64,000 nucleotides of DNA from JAXLQL01 sp046331625 (GTDB lineage Bacteria; Acidobacteriota; Terriglobia; Bryobacterales; Bryobacteraceae): the NCBI GenBank assembly GCA_046331625.1, contig JAXLQL010000017.1, forward strand, positions 122,010-186,009, written 5' to 3'. Below are positions 17,661 through 27,311 of the stretch, in pieces (the first letter of the stretch is position 1; each line of letters opens with the position of its first letter). The translations under genes were made by a program, and so were the position numbers. The notes under the pieces are model-generated. The model did no database searches and was not told where the DNA came from. It saw only the letters and a list, made by a program, of their open reading frames with translations.

Positions 17661-20258
17661 ATGGCTCAGGCCGCTACTCAACTTGCCTTTGACCGGGGCG
17701 ATTGGGACCCGGGTGCCGGTGTCGGTTTGGGCGCTTTTCCTGGCGCTCACCCGCTCGGCCGGGGAAACGCCCACTGGCACCTCGGCAGGGGCGCGCACCG
17801 GGATCCACGAGAGGCACGCGACTGGTATGTCACAGATACGACGATTCCCCCAGCCTGGCGGAATGCCCTCGAAACCTTCCGGCACGGCAGGGCGCGGGTA
17901 GTGGTGGTATCGGGTCCGCAGGGCTCCGGCGTCTCGTCGTTCCTGCGCGGCTACCTTCTTCCGGGCCTCGAGGGCCGCAACTTCACCAAGCCCGTAGCCA
18001 ACCTCCGGAAGGTCATCGGTAGCCACGGAGACTCGGGCAGAGTCAGAGGACTGCTGCTGAAGCCGACTCGCTGGTACAACACCGCGGGGCTGACTCCAAC
18101 AGTCTCTTTCGACCATGTCGACGCCCTCCTCAGGAGCCGTGACTCCGATGCACACCTCGACTCGCTCGGGCGGCACCTGGTCGAGTGCCTGAACAACGGG
18201 ATGAACGTTGCATTGTGTCTGAACGGCATGCACAGGCCGCACCTGCTCGGCAAGCTTGAGGGCGCGGTTCAGCCGTTTGGAGAACTGCTGGAAGTCCGCA
18301 TCGAACACCCGGATCCCACGAGCGTTGCACAGAACCTGACGGCTCTCATCAGCCGCGCTGGGGTTCCCCAAAGAGGGTTTTTCGACGATGCCCAACAAGC
18401 GTTGGCCTATACGAGTGGCGCCTGTCAGGATCCCGTCTGGCTGCAACTCCTGGGTAGGGCGATCGTCCGCAAAAGAACCACGATTCAGATGGACTCCGGC
18501 AAGATCCGCCTCGAGGCGGCTTCCGTGGTAAAGGACTTCTTTGACCGGGCGGTGGCGCGAATCTTGAAGGAACTGAACCTGACGGGTGGCGAGAGCGAAA
18601 TCCGCAAGTCGATCGAGAGAGTGCTCGACGGCGGCCGTCCCGATGAGAAGACAGGGCTCGTTTTTTGGGCACTGGCGGACCGTTGGCTGATCCGCTATCC
18701 CCGCGACGCCGAGCAGCCATTCGGGCACCCCTTGATGCGGCAGTCCTTCGAGGAGATGGCGCAAAGGCACACCTCACAGCAGTACAACCGGCTACTGGGA
18801 AGGTTCGCGGTGGCTGTCGCGGCGGGCACCTTCGTGATGAGCGCTTCGAGGTTTTTTCATTCCGGTCCTCCGGCGGTGGTGCCTCGAGATTCCCCTCCCA
18901 CGATTGAAAAGCCCGCGCCGATTGAAAAGGCTCTAGAGCCATCGATCGAGCTTGGAATCGATGTGAAAGTGCCGCAGCCAGCAAAAGCGTCGAAAACGCC
19001 TCACGCTATCCCTCTGGAGCCCGTCGTCCCCGATCCCATCATCGACGTGGAGTCTAGTCCTAGCAATCAGGCCCCGCGGATCGAGATCGCCGATCCTGCC
19101 GGCCGAGCGAAAGACCTCGCCCGCCTCGCGATCATCGCGTCGGACGGGGGCAGGACGGCGGCCGCGGTGCACCTGATCGACAAAGCGCGCGCAGCGCTCC
19201 AGCCGGGTATCCTTCCGAGCGAAGTCGCCAACGCGGCCGCGCACGTCATCCGGCGGGCACTGTTACCGGAGTCTGTTCCCTCCAACGGAAAAAATCGCAG
19301 CTTCGCCTTCGACCAGTCTGGACAACTCCGGTTCAGCGCGTATCTTTCGGTGGCCGCCTTGCCGGGAGAACCTGGGTTGCTGGCGGGGGCGCATAACGCG
19401 TTGGTGCGAATCCCTCTTGACGGCCCCGAGCGAAATCTGCCCCTCGATAGCGCCGGCGACGTCCAACATGTGGCCGCTTCGAAGGAGTACGTTTTCGCGC
19501 TCGGCTCTGACGGGTTTCTCCGCCAGTGGACCGCCGCGAGCCTTCGAACTGGATTCGCGGCGGCCGGACAGCGGCGGCACAGGATCGGGCGCTCCGTCAC
19601 GGCGTTCGGCGCCGGTGGCGCGGACAAGCCGGTAATCGCGGTGATTTCCGGGGGCCGGACGCTCCAGTTGTACGATCAGTTCGTGCTCCCCGGGCAATCG
19701 GTGCAACTGCCTGAACCGGCCAACGCAATCGCCGTTTCGCCTGACGGCGCCCACCTCGCCATCGCCAGCGGTGAGGGCAACATCGAGATCTGGACAACAG
19801 AACCGGAATTGGCGAGGGTATGGCGACTACCTCCCGAAACGGCGTCCGGACCCGTGAGCAAGCTCTCGTTCCTCGATTCCGCGTCGCTGGTGATCGCCGA
19901 ACGTAGCGGGCAGATCAGCATCGCCGTGGAAGTGACCAGCCGGAAGCAACCGCCATTGGCGAGGCTGGCAAACCTCACCGGACCTATTAAGGCCCTCGCC
20001 GCCGGTTTCGCCGGCCGCCCTTCGGTGGCCCTCTCGAACAATGACGGCATTCACTCTTTCCCCCGGCTTCCGCCGCCCCTTCTGCTCGCGCAAGGGCTCG
20101 CTGCCCTGGAACGTCCCGGCGAGTTCAAACAGGCGTGGGCGTTGGCCGCCTCGATCGCGGACCAAGCCGGTCCGGGCGAGCCAAACGCCTGCGATGACCT
20201 CCCGGGCATCTCCGCGCTTGACGCGGAACTGTGCAGGCAGGCGTTGGGGACGCGCTAG
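17661..20258 (+). CDS. STAND-like protein with degenerate P-loop, membrane segment and beta-propeller
   Basis: An 865-residue protein starting behind AGGGGG. A P-loop-like segment, VVVVSGPQGSGVSSFL (Gly85 to Ser93), has Val91 where the Walker A lysine belongs. The Walker B-like strand (NVALCLNGMHR) lacks acidic residues, so nucleotide binding is doubtful. Helical regions follow to residue 375, then a membrane segment (GRFAVAVAAGTFVMSA, about 380-396), a Pro-rich linker, and a C-terminal WD-like propeller with phrases such as IAVSPDGAHLAIASGEGNIE. The layout resembles a signalling NTPase of STAND type with the sensor outside the membrane. It follows the secreted helical gene by 35 bp. Confidence 0.6.
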   Translation: MAQAATQLAFDRGDWDPGAGVGLGAFPGAHPLGRGNAHWHLGRGAHRDPREARDWYVTDTTIPPAWRNALETFRHGRARVVVVSGPQGSGVSSFLRGYLLPGLEGRNFTKPVANLRKVIGSHGDSGRVRGLLLKPTRWYNTAGLTPTVSFDHVDALLRSRDSDAHLDSLGRHLVECLNNGMNVALCLNGMHRPHLLGKLEGAVQPFGELLEVRIEHPDPTSVAQNLTALISRAGVPQRGFFDDAQQALAYTSGACQDPVWLQLLGRAIVRKRTTIQMDSGKIRLEAASVVKDFFDRAVARILKELNLTGGESEIRKSIERVLDGGRPDEKTGLVFWALADRWLIRYPRDAEQPFGHPLMRQSFEEMAQRHTSQQYNRLLGRFAVAVAAGTFVMSASRFFHSGPPAVVPRDSPPTIEKPAPIEKALEPSIELGIDVKVPQPAKASKTPHAIPLEPVVPDPIIDVESSPSNQAPRIEIADPAGRAKDLARLAIIASDGGRTAAAVHLIDKARAALQPGILPSEVANAAAHVIRRALLPESVPSNGKNRSFAFDQSGQLRFSAYLSVAALPGEPGLLAGAHNALVRIPLDGPERNLPLDSAGDVQHVAASKEYVFALGSDGFLRQWTAASLRTGFAAAGQRRHRIGRSVTAFGAGGADKPVIAVISGGRTLQLYDQFVLPGQSVQLPEPANAIAVSPDGAHLAIASGEGNIEIWTTEPELARVWRLPPETASGPVSKLSFLDSASLVIAERSGQISIAVEVTSRKQPPLARLANLTGPIKALAAGFAGRPSVALSNNDGIHSFPRLPPPLLLAQGLAALERPGEFKQAWALAASIADQAGPGEPNACDDLPGISALDAELCRQALGTR

Positions 20259-20586
20259 CAGCCGTTGGCGCGCTGGGTGCGAGAGGGAAGCGATGAGCGT
20301 CCATTTCGAGCGCCGGGTAACGTAGCCTGCTGGCGCAAGCTCCTGCCGCCCAGAGGGTTGCGGCCGCATTGGGCCGTTACCTTCGTTGCGGCTACTTCGA
20401 TTGACTCGCATTGTGTGCTTCGCCGCGCTCTTGCATTTGGCCCTATGGCGCTCCCGGCGCGGCCCACGCAACTCGAAACACGGGCCGCCTAACGGAAAAA
20501 ACATCCCGCGCCACGACATTTTTCCTCCCCGGTAACGTTAGAGCAAGTGGGGACATTACCCAAGCGTCCGAGATGGTACAAGGAGC
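20259..20586. repeat. Non-coding block flanked by 8-bp direct repeats (possible small mobile remnant)
   Basis: A 328-bp gap in an otherwise tightly packed train. GGTAACGT occurs at 20316-20323 and again at 20531-20538, flanking a 207-bp block. No terminal inverted repeat was found. A 75-codon open frame (20265-20492) has no recognisable product. The direct repeats could be a target duplication or chance. The following gene's ribosome site (AAGGAG) ends only one base before its ATG. Confidence 0.3.
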
Positions 20587-21960
20587 ATGACCCAGACAAC
20601 GTCAGAGAGGGAACTGTCGCGACGCCGCGTGCTCGGCGCGCTTCCGCTGGCTGTCCTGACCGGCAGCGCCTACTCGTGCTTCACTCGCGGACCGTTTCCG
20701 GAGGCGGTGGACTTCGTGGAGTCGGAGCCCGCCAAGCTCGACATCGACATCTTTCTCGACACCACGAAGTCGATGCGCGGATTCGTCGGCGCCGCCTCCG
20801 CCAGTGCCTTCGACACCGTTATCGAAGACCTGGGCCGGCTTCCCTTCTGGTTTCCCAAGGGCACGGCCAGGTTTCACCGCTTCGGCACCAAGGACAGCGA
20901 TGGCCCCCAGCCCTTCGGAGTGGAGATGCTGCCGGACTTGCGCCGCCCATCGATGTACTCGGGCTTGGTCACGCGAATCGATCGGGTAATCTCCGCGGCG
21001 GACCCGAACCGGCTGGTGGTCTTCGTGACCGATCTGTTCCAGCAGGACAACGATGTCCACACGGTCGCGCTTCAGATCCGCGACCGTTACATCGCCAAGG
21101 GCTTGTCGGTGGGCGTCATGGCGGTTCGGAGTCCTTTCCAGGGCGACATCTTCGATGTCGGAATCGGGCGGAAAGCCGTAAGAAACTGGGGCGGGTCGCG
21201 GCCGTTCTTCGTGCTCGGGCTCGGGCGCCAGCGCGACCTCGAAACCCTATTCGCGCGTTTACCCGAACGCCTGCCAGCGGTTCCCGGCACCGCCCATAGG
21301 CTGATTCTCGGCCAGCGGCTCGCCTGGCCCCCGACCGCATACAAAGACCTGACCTTGGCCTCCAAGCTCGGAGTCAGCAAGGTCCGGAGCTTGGTTCGCG
21401 AGACCAGTCCGAATCCTCTCCGCTTACAGCTACGAGTCCACTCGGGACGCCGGTCGCCGAAAGACGGAGCCAGGAAACAAAACGAACCCAATCTCCTGTC
21501 GGTTGCCCAAGCGTTGCATCCGGCGTCGTTCGTCCCGCCCTTCACGTCGAGCGAACTGCGGGCCGAAGTGAGCGTCGCGCGGTACCGGCACGCGCAGGCG
21601 AAGGAAAAACCTCCATGCCCGGACGGTCCTTACTGCCAGGAACCCGATTTGCGGCAGGCGATGACTGTGGAAGGGATCCAGGTCACGAGCGGCGAACTTC
21701 GCTTTCGCGTGAATCTCGAGGACGCCGCGCTTCAATCCGGTGAGTTGTACCGGTTCCAGATACTGCTCGTCCCCGCGCCGGGCTCGTATTTGCTGCCGCC
21801 ATGGGTCGGCCAGTGGAACCAAGACGCGGTCGCCGCCGAGCACGCATTCGACGGGTCGAAGACTCTCAACCTCGACCTGTTCCTGCGGAACCTGTGGGAC
21901 TCGGCGCTCCTGCAACGTCCGCGAGTGGGCGAGTATTACTGCTATCTGAAAAAAACCTGA
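20587..21960 (+). CDS. VWA-like protein with Tat-type leader, possibly a lipoprotein
   Basis: A 457-residue protein. The leader holds a twin-arginine motif (SRRRVLGALPLAVL) and a Cys31 in SAYSC that could be a weak lipobox. A VWA-type core follows: strand LDIDIFLDTTKS (Asp58, Thr60, Ser62 as MIDAS) and a second metal region at VVFVTDLFQQ. The C-terminal 200 residues are beta-rich and end in VGEYYCYLKKT. It sits directly upstream of the membrane, tubulin-like and actin-like genes, so it may be an envelope part that contacts them. VWA assignment is good; the rest is unknown. Confidence 0.6.
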   Translation: MTQTTSERELSRRRVLGALPLAVLTGSAYSCFTRGPFPEAVDFVESEPAKLDIDIFLDTTKSMRGFVGAASASAFDTVIEDLGRLPFWFPKGTARFHRFGTKDSDGPQPFGVEMLPDLRRPSMYSGLVTRIDRVISAADPNRLVVFVTDLFQQDNDVHTVALQIRDRYIAKGLSVGVMAVRSPFQGDIFDVGIGRKAVRNWGGSRPFFVLGLGRQRDLETLFARLPERLPAVPGTAHRLILGQRLAWPPTAYKDLTLASKLGVSKVRSLVRETSPNPLRLQLRVHSGRRSPKDGARKQNEPNLLSVAQALHPASFVPPFTSSELRAEVSVARYRHAQAKEKPPCPDGPYCQEPDLRQAMTVEGIQVTSGELRFRVNLEDAALQSGELYRFQILLVPAPGSYLLPPWVGQWNQDAVAAEHAFDGSKTLNLDLFLRNLWDSALLQRPRVGEYYCYLKKT

Positions 21961-21973
21961 CGATGGAGGCAAA

Positions 21974-22462
21974 ATGAGTCCGATCACGCGTTTGTTCGGA
22001 ATGATCTTGTTCGTGCTGGCCGGCTTGGGCGCATTGTTGATGCTGCCGGTGGCGGGCGAAACACTGCTCGAAGTGTGGGTGACGCCGAAAGAAGGCGACA
22101 CCTCCTCATGGGCGAATTCGTTGTTGCAGTCGGGCTTGTTCGCCGGCGCCGCGATCCTCTTGCTGGACTTGATCTGGTTCGCTCTGGCGCAGTGGGTGTG
22201 GCGCGTCTCCGACTACCGCAAGGCCGACAAGCGGGCTGCCTGGCTGATATTGGCGATCGCCGCCGCCGTCTGCACGACCGGCGCGGCGTTCTGGCCAGCA
22301 ACGGCCCTCGAAGCCGGGTTTTTTCCCTGGATCTTCCTGTTCTATGTGGCGCTGTTCGTATGGGGTTTCTATCTGGCAACAGCCTGGTTTTCCCCGCCAG
22401 CGTATAAATACACTCCGCTGTTGGCCGAGAAGCTGCGTTTCTCGTTCGGATCGGGCAAATAG
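21974..22462 (+). CDS. Four-helix integral membrane protein
   Basis: A 162-residue protein behind GGAGG. Four hydrophobic segments are plain: LFGMILFVLAGLGALLML, GLFAGAAILLLDLIWFAL, AAWLILAIAAAVCTTGAA and FFPWIFLFYVALFVWGFY. A polar tail (YTPLLAEKLRFSFGSGK) should face the cytoplasm. I do not recognise a family. Its place between the VWA and tubulin-like genes suggests a membrane anchor or channel for that module. Confidence 0.6.
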   Translation: MSPITRLFGMILFVLAGLGALLMLPVAGETLLEVWVTPKEGDTSSWANSLLQSGLFAGAAILLLDLIWFALAQWVWRVSDYRKADKRAAWLILAIAAAVCTTGAAFWPATALEAGFFPWIFLFYVALFVWGFYLATAWFSPPAYKYTPLLAEKLRFSFGSGK

Positions 22463-22480
22463 GCGAAGGAGGCTGTCTCA

Positions 22481-24022
22481 ATGGCTTTGTACTTGATCGC
22501 GATCGGCGGATCGGGCGCCAAGGGCGCCGAAGCAATGGTTCACCTGGCGGCTTCGGGGGCAGTCGACGTGCCCGAGATGTACATCCTGTTCGTCGATCCC
22601 GACCAATCGAACGGCAGTCTCGGCCGCGCACAGTTGGCGGTGCAGGAGTACCGCTTTTGCCAGGGGCTGCACACCGGGCGCGCCAACAATGACCTGTTCC
22701 GGGTGCAGATTTCGACTCCCCAGCAAGCGGTATGGAATCCGTTCCGCGTTCCCGACCCGAGCCTGCGGAGCCTCTTCCAGTACGACATGCTACGGCAGCA
22801 GGAGAGCGGCAGGGCCACGGCGGACCTGATGGACGTGCTCTACAGTTCCGCCGAGCGCGACGCCGTGCTCGACCGCGGATTTCTCGGCCACCCCTCGATC
22901 GGAGCCGCGGTGATGGCCAAGACGCTCGATCTGGCGGCGGAAGGCCCGTGGCGCGAGTTGTTCGACCGGATCCAGATGGATACGCAGAATGGCAAGACGG
23001 CGCATGTCGTTCTCATGGGTTCTGTCTTCGGGGGCACTGGCGCTTCCGGGATTCCGACCATCGCGCGGCTCATCAAGAACGCCTGCGATGAGAAGAAGCT
23101 GACCCGGGTGTTGATCGGAAGCGTGCTGATGCTGCCGTACTTCAGCTTCACGCCGCCCCAAGACAAGGACGGCCCGCTGTGGGCCGATCCGCGAAACTTC
23201 ATGTACAACTCGCAGATGGCGCTGCACTACTATCACCTGAAGAATCAACTGAACGAATCGACGTTTCGGGCGATCTATCCGCTCGGAGAAGACCGGTTGT
23301 CGCGGATGCAGGCGTCGGCGCTCGGCAAGCAGGAGCAGACCAACGAGCCTCATTTCATCGAACTGTACGCCGCGCTCGCGGCCGCGCACTTCACGAAGGA
23401 CCAAACGGATGGCGCCGCGCCGATGCAAATGTGCCGTCTGGTGGCGCGGGGAACGCAGGGGCTGCTCGGATGGCCGGACCTGCCCGGCGGCGAGTCGTGG
23501 CAGGCGCTCCAGAAGAAGTTGCGCCGGCTGCTCCGCTTCGCGGTTTCATTCGTGTACGTGTACCGCCCCATGCTGCAGGACATCGAGCAGGGCGGCCGGG
23601 CATATCGCGCACCTTGGTACATCGATCACTTCGAGCGCCACGGCCAGTCTCTGGCGCGGGCCGCGACGCGAGAGGGTCTGGTGGAGCAATTGAACCGCAT
23701 GGAGTCCTATTGCCGGTCACTGTTGTTGTGGTGGGCGTGGGTTCAGAATTCGGCGCCTTCGAATTCACCGAAAGTCGAACTCGTGAACGCGACGAGTTAC
23801 GCGAAAGAGATCGCGGCGCCTGACGGCAAGCGGTTGATGGTGCTCAAGAGCCGGGACGAGTTCGCCGCCGAGGACTTCCCGCAGTTGCTGCAACCCACAG
23901 GCTTCAGCCACGATCCGGATCTGGCGTCGTTGTGGGAGATGGTGTCGAACGTGAAGGTCCGCGACAACGCCGACGGAGCCGGGTGGTTCTTTCAGGCTCT
24001 GTTCGATCAGTGCGCCCGTTAG
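22481..24022 (+). CDS. Tubulin/FtsZ-like protein
   Basis: A 513-residue protein behind AGGAGG. The N-terminus has a glycine turn after a strand (YLIAIGGSGAKGAEA, 4-18). Residues 175-190 read HVVLMGSVFGGTGASG, matching the tubulin/FtsZ GTP-binding signature (GGTGAS at 184-189). The intervening region supplies the Asp-bearing strand (ILFVDPDQSN). The rest is helical and does not look like FtsZ, fitting the divergent tubulin-like group known from bacterial signalling or conflict operons. It is followed by an actin/Hsp70-like gene, 15 bp away. GTP binding and polymerisation are inferred. Confidence 0.7.
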   Translation: MALYLIAIGGSGAKGAEAMVHLAASGAVDVPEMYILFVDPDQSNGSLGRAQLAVQEYRFCQGLHTGRANNDLFRVQISTPQQAVWNPFRVPDPSLRSLFQYDMLRQQESGRATADLMDVLYSSAERDAVLDRGFLGHPSIGAAVMAKTLDLAAEGPWRELFDRIQMDTQNGKTAHVVLMGSVFGGTGASGIPTIARLIKNACDEKKLTRVLIGSVLMLPYFSFTPPQDKDGPLWADPRNFMYNSQMALHYYHLKNQLNESTFRAIYPLGEDRLSRMQASALGKQEQTNEPHFIELYAALAAAHFTKDQTDGAAPMQMCRLVARGTQGLLGWPDLPGGESWQALQKKLRRLLRFAVSFVYVYRPMLQDIEQGGRAYRAPWYIDHFERHGQSLARAATREGLVEQLNRMESYCRSLLLWWAWVQNSAPSNSPKVELVNATSYAKEIAAPDGKRLMVLKSRDEFAAEDFPQLLQPTGFSHDPDLASLWEMVSNVKVRDNADGAGWFFQALFDQCAR

Positions 24023-24037
24023 TTGACAGGAGAAATC

Positions 24038-27000
24038 GTGACGGAAAAGCTTCATCCTCTGCTGCCGAAAACTTCAGTGGCCAACTTTGACAAGCCCGGG
24101 GAAATCGTGGGTCGCCCGGCGCTCGAGATCGACACCATCGCGCGCGGCATCGACACCGACGGCGCGGTATCGCAGATCAATGCGGTACCCGACGTGTGGG
24201 CGCGCCCGCTGCTGTTTCAAATGGCGCTGCTCAACGACAAGCTCAAGATGCACAATCTGGTCCGCGGCGAGTGGATGGGGATGCTGGCGATGCTGGCGTT
24301 CGAGCGGTCGCGGCAGTTGCCGATTTCGCGCACGGCGGTGAAGCTGGGCGACGACGCTGGCGGGTTCGCCGAGGTGGCGGCCCGGCTGGCGCCATCGGAC
24401 AGCCTGGCGTCGAACGCCAAGTGGACCGAGATCACGGTGGTGAAATGGGCGAACCGGCCGATCGGAATGTTTTCGCCCTCGACGATCGTCTGTACGGCTA
24501 CGGACTATCGCGGGGCGATCGACCGCGAGGCGGTGGAGTGGTTCAACGGCGAGGTTCTCGGGGATCCGATTCCGCACTTGTCGCGTCATGAGAAGAAAGA
24601 GCTCGCCAACTGGCTGGCGCTTGTCTCGCACACGGTGGCGAATCATCCTCTGGCGGGCGGTTCGTTGACGCAGCCTGTGGCGGGTCTGCTCAGCGATTTC
24701 ATTGGCGCGCTTGGCGGATCGGGGACGGTCTCCGTTCCCGTGCTGGCTCCGGTCACGGCGTTCTTCGGGCCCTTGCAAACGCCGATCGCGCCGCCTGCGG
24801 ACGGACAATCCGACGTCGAACTGGTGCCGTCGCCGGGCTTGGGCGCCACCTCGGATGGCGCGGTCAAGAGGTTGCTGGTGGTGAACAACCGCATCGCCGA
24901 TGATTGGAAGACGACAGCGAAGCAGATCCGGGTGTGGCAGATGGCGAGCCTGCAGACCCTGCGCGGTTTCTCAGCCTCTGACGACGCCGGCAAGATCGGC
25001 GGGCAGAGCTTGGGGCAGGGAGTCGCGCTGCTGCACGAGGACAATATCTTCACGGAGACGTTGGCAGTGGTGGAAGGGTCGAATCTGTTTCCGGGGACGA
25101 TGGCGGGCGCCGGTTCCAGCACACTCCAACTCGATGGCAATCGAGTCACTCCGATCATTCCGCTACGGAAGTTCCTGCTCGACTATCTGACACCGAAAGA
25201 ACTCGTTGCGCGGATCCAGTTCGAGACCTTGCCGGGCGGAGGGATTTCGGTGACGCTCCGCGTGCCACTGTCGGGCGAGAACCGTGCCGCCAAGGGGCTC
25301 GACCTGAAGTCGGCGAAAGACTTCGTGGTTCGCCGGGAGTATGGCGCCAGGCAGATCAGGCGCTTCAGTGCTCCGGCTCTGGAAGTCTGGCCCAGCTTTC
25401 GCCTCATGGCAGTGCCTCCGGGACGGCCACAGGACTCGCCGCCGGAAGACGTCTGGAAGGCCTACTATACCTACTACTCGACAGAGGGCTTGACATCCAC
25501 GTTCTATGCGACGCCTCGAGTCCGGCCAGGAGCCAGGGTTGAGAGCAGCGGGGATCCAGGAGGCAAGCGCGAGGTAACACTTACCGAAACGTTCCCAGAG
25601 GCGTTGCTGTGCCGTGAGACGCGTGACGACCTAAGCCGCGAGTATGGGTTGATGCCGTTGCTCGAGCCGGACATTGTGAATGGTAGTAACCGGCATTTCC
25701 GGGCCGGCGTGGACTTCGGGACCACATCGACCAACGTCTTTGCCTCAGAGGGGGACGGGCTGCCGGAGAGCCTTTCGTTCGAGAAGGACCGCTTCCTTCA
25801 GGTTTCCGAGTCGGGTGACCGCCGTGCCGCCATGCGGCGGGAGTTCATCCCCGGCGCGACCGAGAACACGCGCCATCTGTTGAGCCTCTACCATCTCATG
25901 CGGCGGGGACCGGCCATCAAGCCGTTGCTCGACGGCCACATTTTCTACGCAGACACGGTGAACGCCGTCTCCGAGATGTCCAAGAGGCGCGAGTTGATGG
26001 CAAACCTCAAGTGGGGCGATCTGGAGCAAAGGAAATGCGCGGCGGTTTTCCTCGAGCAGTTGTGCATGCAGACTCTCGCCGAACTTGCTGCGCGGGGGGC
26101 AGGTTCGGTTACCTGGCGATTCTCGTATCCCACGGCGTTTGGAGAGCAGGATCTCGACGACTTCCAAACGATCTGGCAGCAAATCACCCGTTCCTGTGAG
26201 AGCCGCACCGGAATCAGGGTCGAGCAGCAGGCGGCGAAGCAGAGTGAAAGCGTCGCAGCCGCGGCATATTTCATGCGCTACTCTCCGTCCATCGAGAAGG
26301 GCGCGGTCTGCGTCGATGTCGGCGGCGGCACTTCCGACATCGCCATTTGGGAGGGCCGCAATCAGATCAAGTTGCACACCTCGATTCGACTGGCCGGCCG
26401 CGACCTGTTGGTGACGCCATTGCGGCTGCAGCCGCATGTTCTCGAGTCTTTCCACCTCGAACCCAAGGTGTTGAGCGATCTGCGGGAAGCCGCGGCCAAC
26501 CCGGTGGATTTCGCGGCCCAGGTGGACACGCTTCTCATTCGTGACAAGGACACCAAGCTGATGCTCGGCCTGCCTACGCTAAGCGCCGATCCGTTGGTGG
26601 GCGAGTTCCTCAACACCGTTCAGGCGGGCGTGGCCGGGTTGTTCTACTACCTCGGTCTGCTGGTGCAATCGCTAAGGCTTCGCCACCGCTACGGCGACCG
26701 TTTGCCGGACGTTCTGGTGGGGGGGAACGGAAGCCAGATCCTCCACTGGTGCGCCCGCGGACGTTATACGCGGGATTGCGCCTTTGACCGGCTCCTGCGC
26801 AAGATGTTGGCCGAGGCAACCGGAATGGAAGAGACGCCGGACAATCCGGTCAAGATCACGATCAGCGAACACCCGAAGGCCGAGGTCGCGCACGGTCTGG
26901 TGCTTCCGGAGAAGGAAATGGTGCTGCAATCGGACATTCCGGATGAGGAACTCATCGCCGGCGAGGCGTTGTTGCGAGCCAATGATCACAAGCTGGATTG

Positions 27001-27301
27001 GCACTTTCCTCTCACGGCTAGCCACATCCTGGAGGGTGTCCGGCTAGAAGGAGAGATGCCTGAGTTCCAGAAGTTCGTCACCGCTCTTAGCGGCAAGCCT
27101 CTCCCGCCGGCGGAGATCGCCCGGATCCGCGACGGAGTGAATCAGGAACTGGCGAACTCCCATGTGACGCTGCAGAAGAAGGAACTTGCCAAGCACTTCC
27201 GGATTGAACCGATTTTCACGATCGCGTTGAAGCGGTATGTGGAGGAACGCGCGCGCCGCAACAGACCAGTGGCGATGGCGGCCGCGGGCGGGCGCAGGTA
27301 G
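24038..27301 (+). CDS. Large protein with C-terminal actin/Hsp70-like ATPase domain
   Basis: I start it at GTG 24038 with AGGAGA four bases upstream; a TTG five codons earlier has no ribosome site. It has 1087 residues. The N-terminal 540 residues are of no family I know. The C-terminal half is an actin-fold ATPase: phosphate-1 motif GVDFGTTSTNVFAS (Asp559), phosphate-2 motif CVDVGGGTSDIAIW (Asp760), and a glycine-rich adenosine motif VLVGGNGSQILHW. No peptide-binding domain of DnaK type follows. An actin-like ATPase next to a tubulin-like GTPase suggests a cytoplasmic machine whose other parts are in the membrane. Confidence 0.75.
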   Translation: MTEKLHPLLPKTSVANFDKPGEIVGRPALEIDTIARGIDTDGAVSQINAVPDVWARPLLFQMALLNDKLKMHNLVRGEWMGMLAMLAFERSRQLPISRTAVKLGDDAGGFAEVAARLAPSDSLASNAKWTEITVVKWANRPIGMFSPSTIVCTATDYRGAIDREAVEWFNGEVLGDPIPHLSRHEKKELANWLALVSHTVANHPLAGGSLTQPVAGLLSDFIGALGGSGTVSVPVLAPVTAFFGPLQTPIAPPADGQSDVELVPSPGLGATSDGAVKRLLVVNNRIADDWKTTAKQIRVWQMASLQTLRGFSASDDAGKIGGQSLGQGVALLHEDNIFTETLAVVEGSNLFPGTMAGAGSSTLQLDGNRVTPIIPLRKFLLDYLTPKELVARIQFETLPGGGISVTLRVPLSGENRAAKGLDLKSAKDFVVRREYGARQIRRFSAPALEVWPSFRLMAVPPGRPQDSPPEDVWKAYYTYYSTEGLTSTFYATPRVRPGARVESSGDPGGKREVTLTETFPEALLCRETRDDLSREYGLMPLLEPDIVNGSNRHFRAGVDFGTTSTNVFASEGDGLPESLSFEKDRFLQVSESGDRRAAMRREFIPGATENTRHLLSLYHLMRRGPAIKPLLDGHIFYADTVNAVSEMSKRRELMANLKWGDLEQRKCAAVFLEQLCMQTLAELAARGAGSVTWRFSYPTAFGEQDLDDFQTIWQQITRSCESRTGIRVEQQAAKQSESVAAAAYFMRYSPSIEKGAVCVDVGGGTSDIAIWEGRNQIKLHTSIRLAGRDLLVTPLRLQPHVLESFHLEPKVLSDLREAAANPVDFAAQVDTLLIRDKDTKLMLGLPTLSADPLVGEFLNTVQAGVAGLFYYLGLLVQSLRLRHRYGDRLPDVLVGGNGSQILHWCARGRYTRDCAFDRLLRKMLAEATGMEETPDNPVKITISEHPKAEVAHGLVLPEKEMVLQSDIPDEELIAGEALLRANDHKLDWHFPLTASHILEGVRLEGEMPEFQKFVTALSGKPLPPAEIARIRDGVNQELANSHVTLQKKELAKHFRIEPIFTIALKRYVEERARRNRPVAMAAAGGRR

Positions 27302-27311
27302 GAGACCGCGC

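Noticed and set aside
20547..21299. Alternative plus-strand frame over the VWA gene
   Set aside because: Its translation is Arg/Gly-rich noise, whereas the 20587 frame has a leader and a MIDAS motif.
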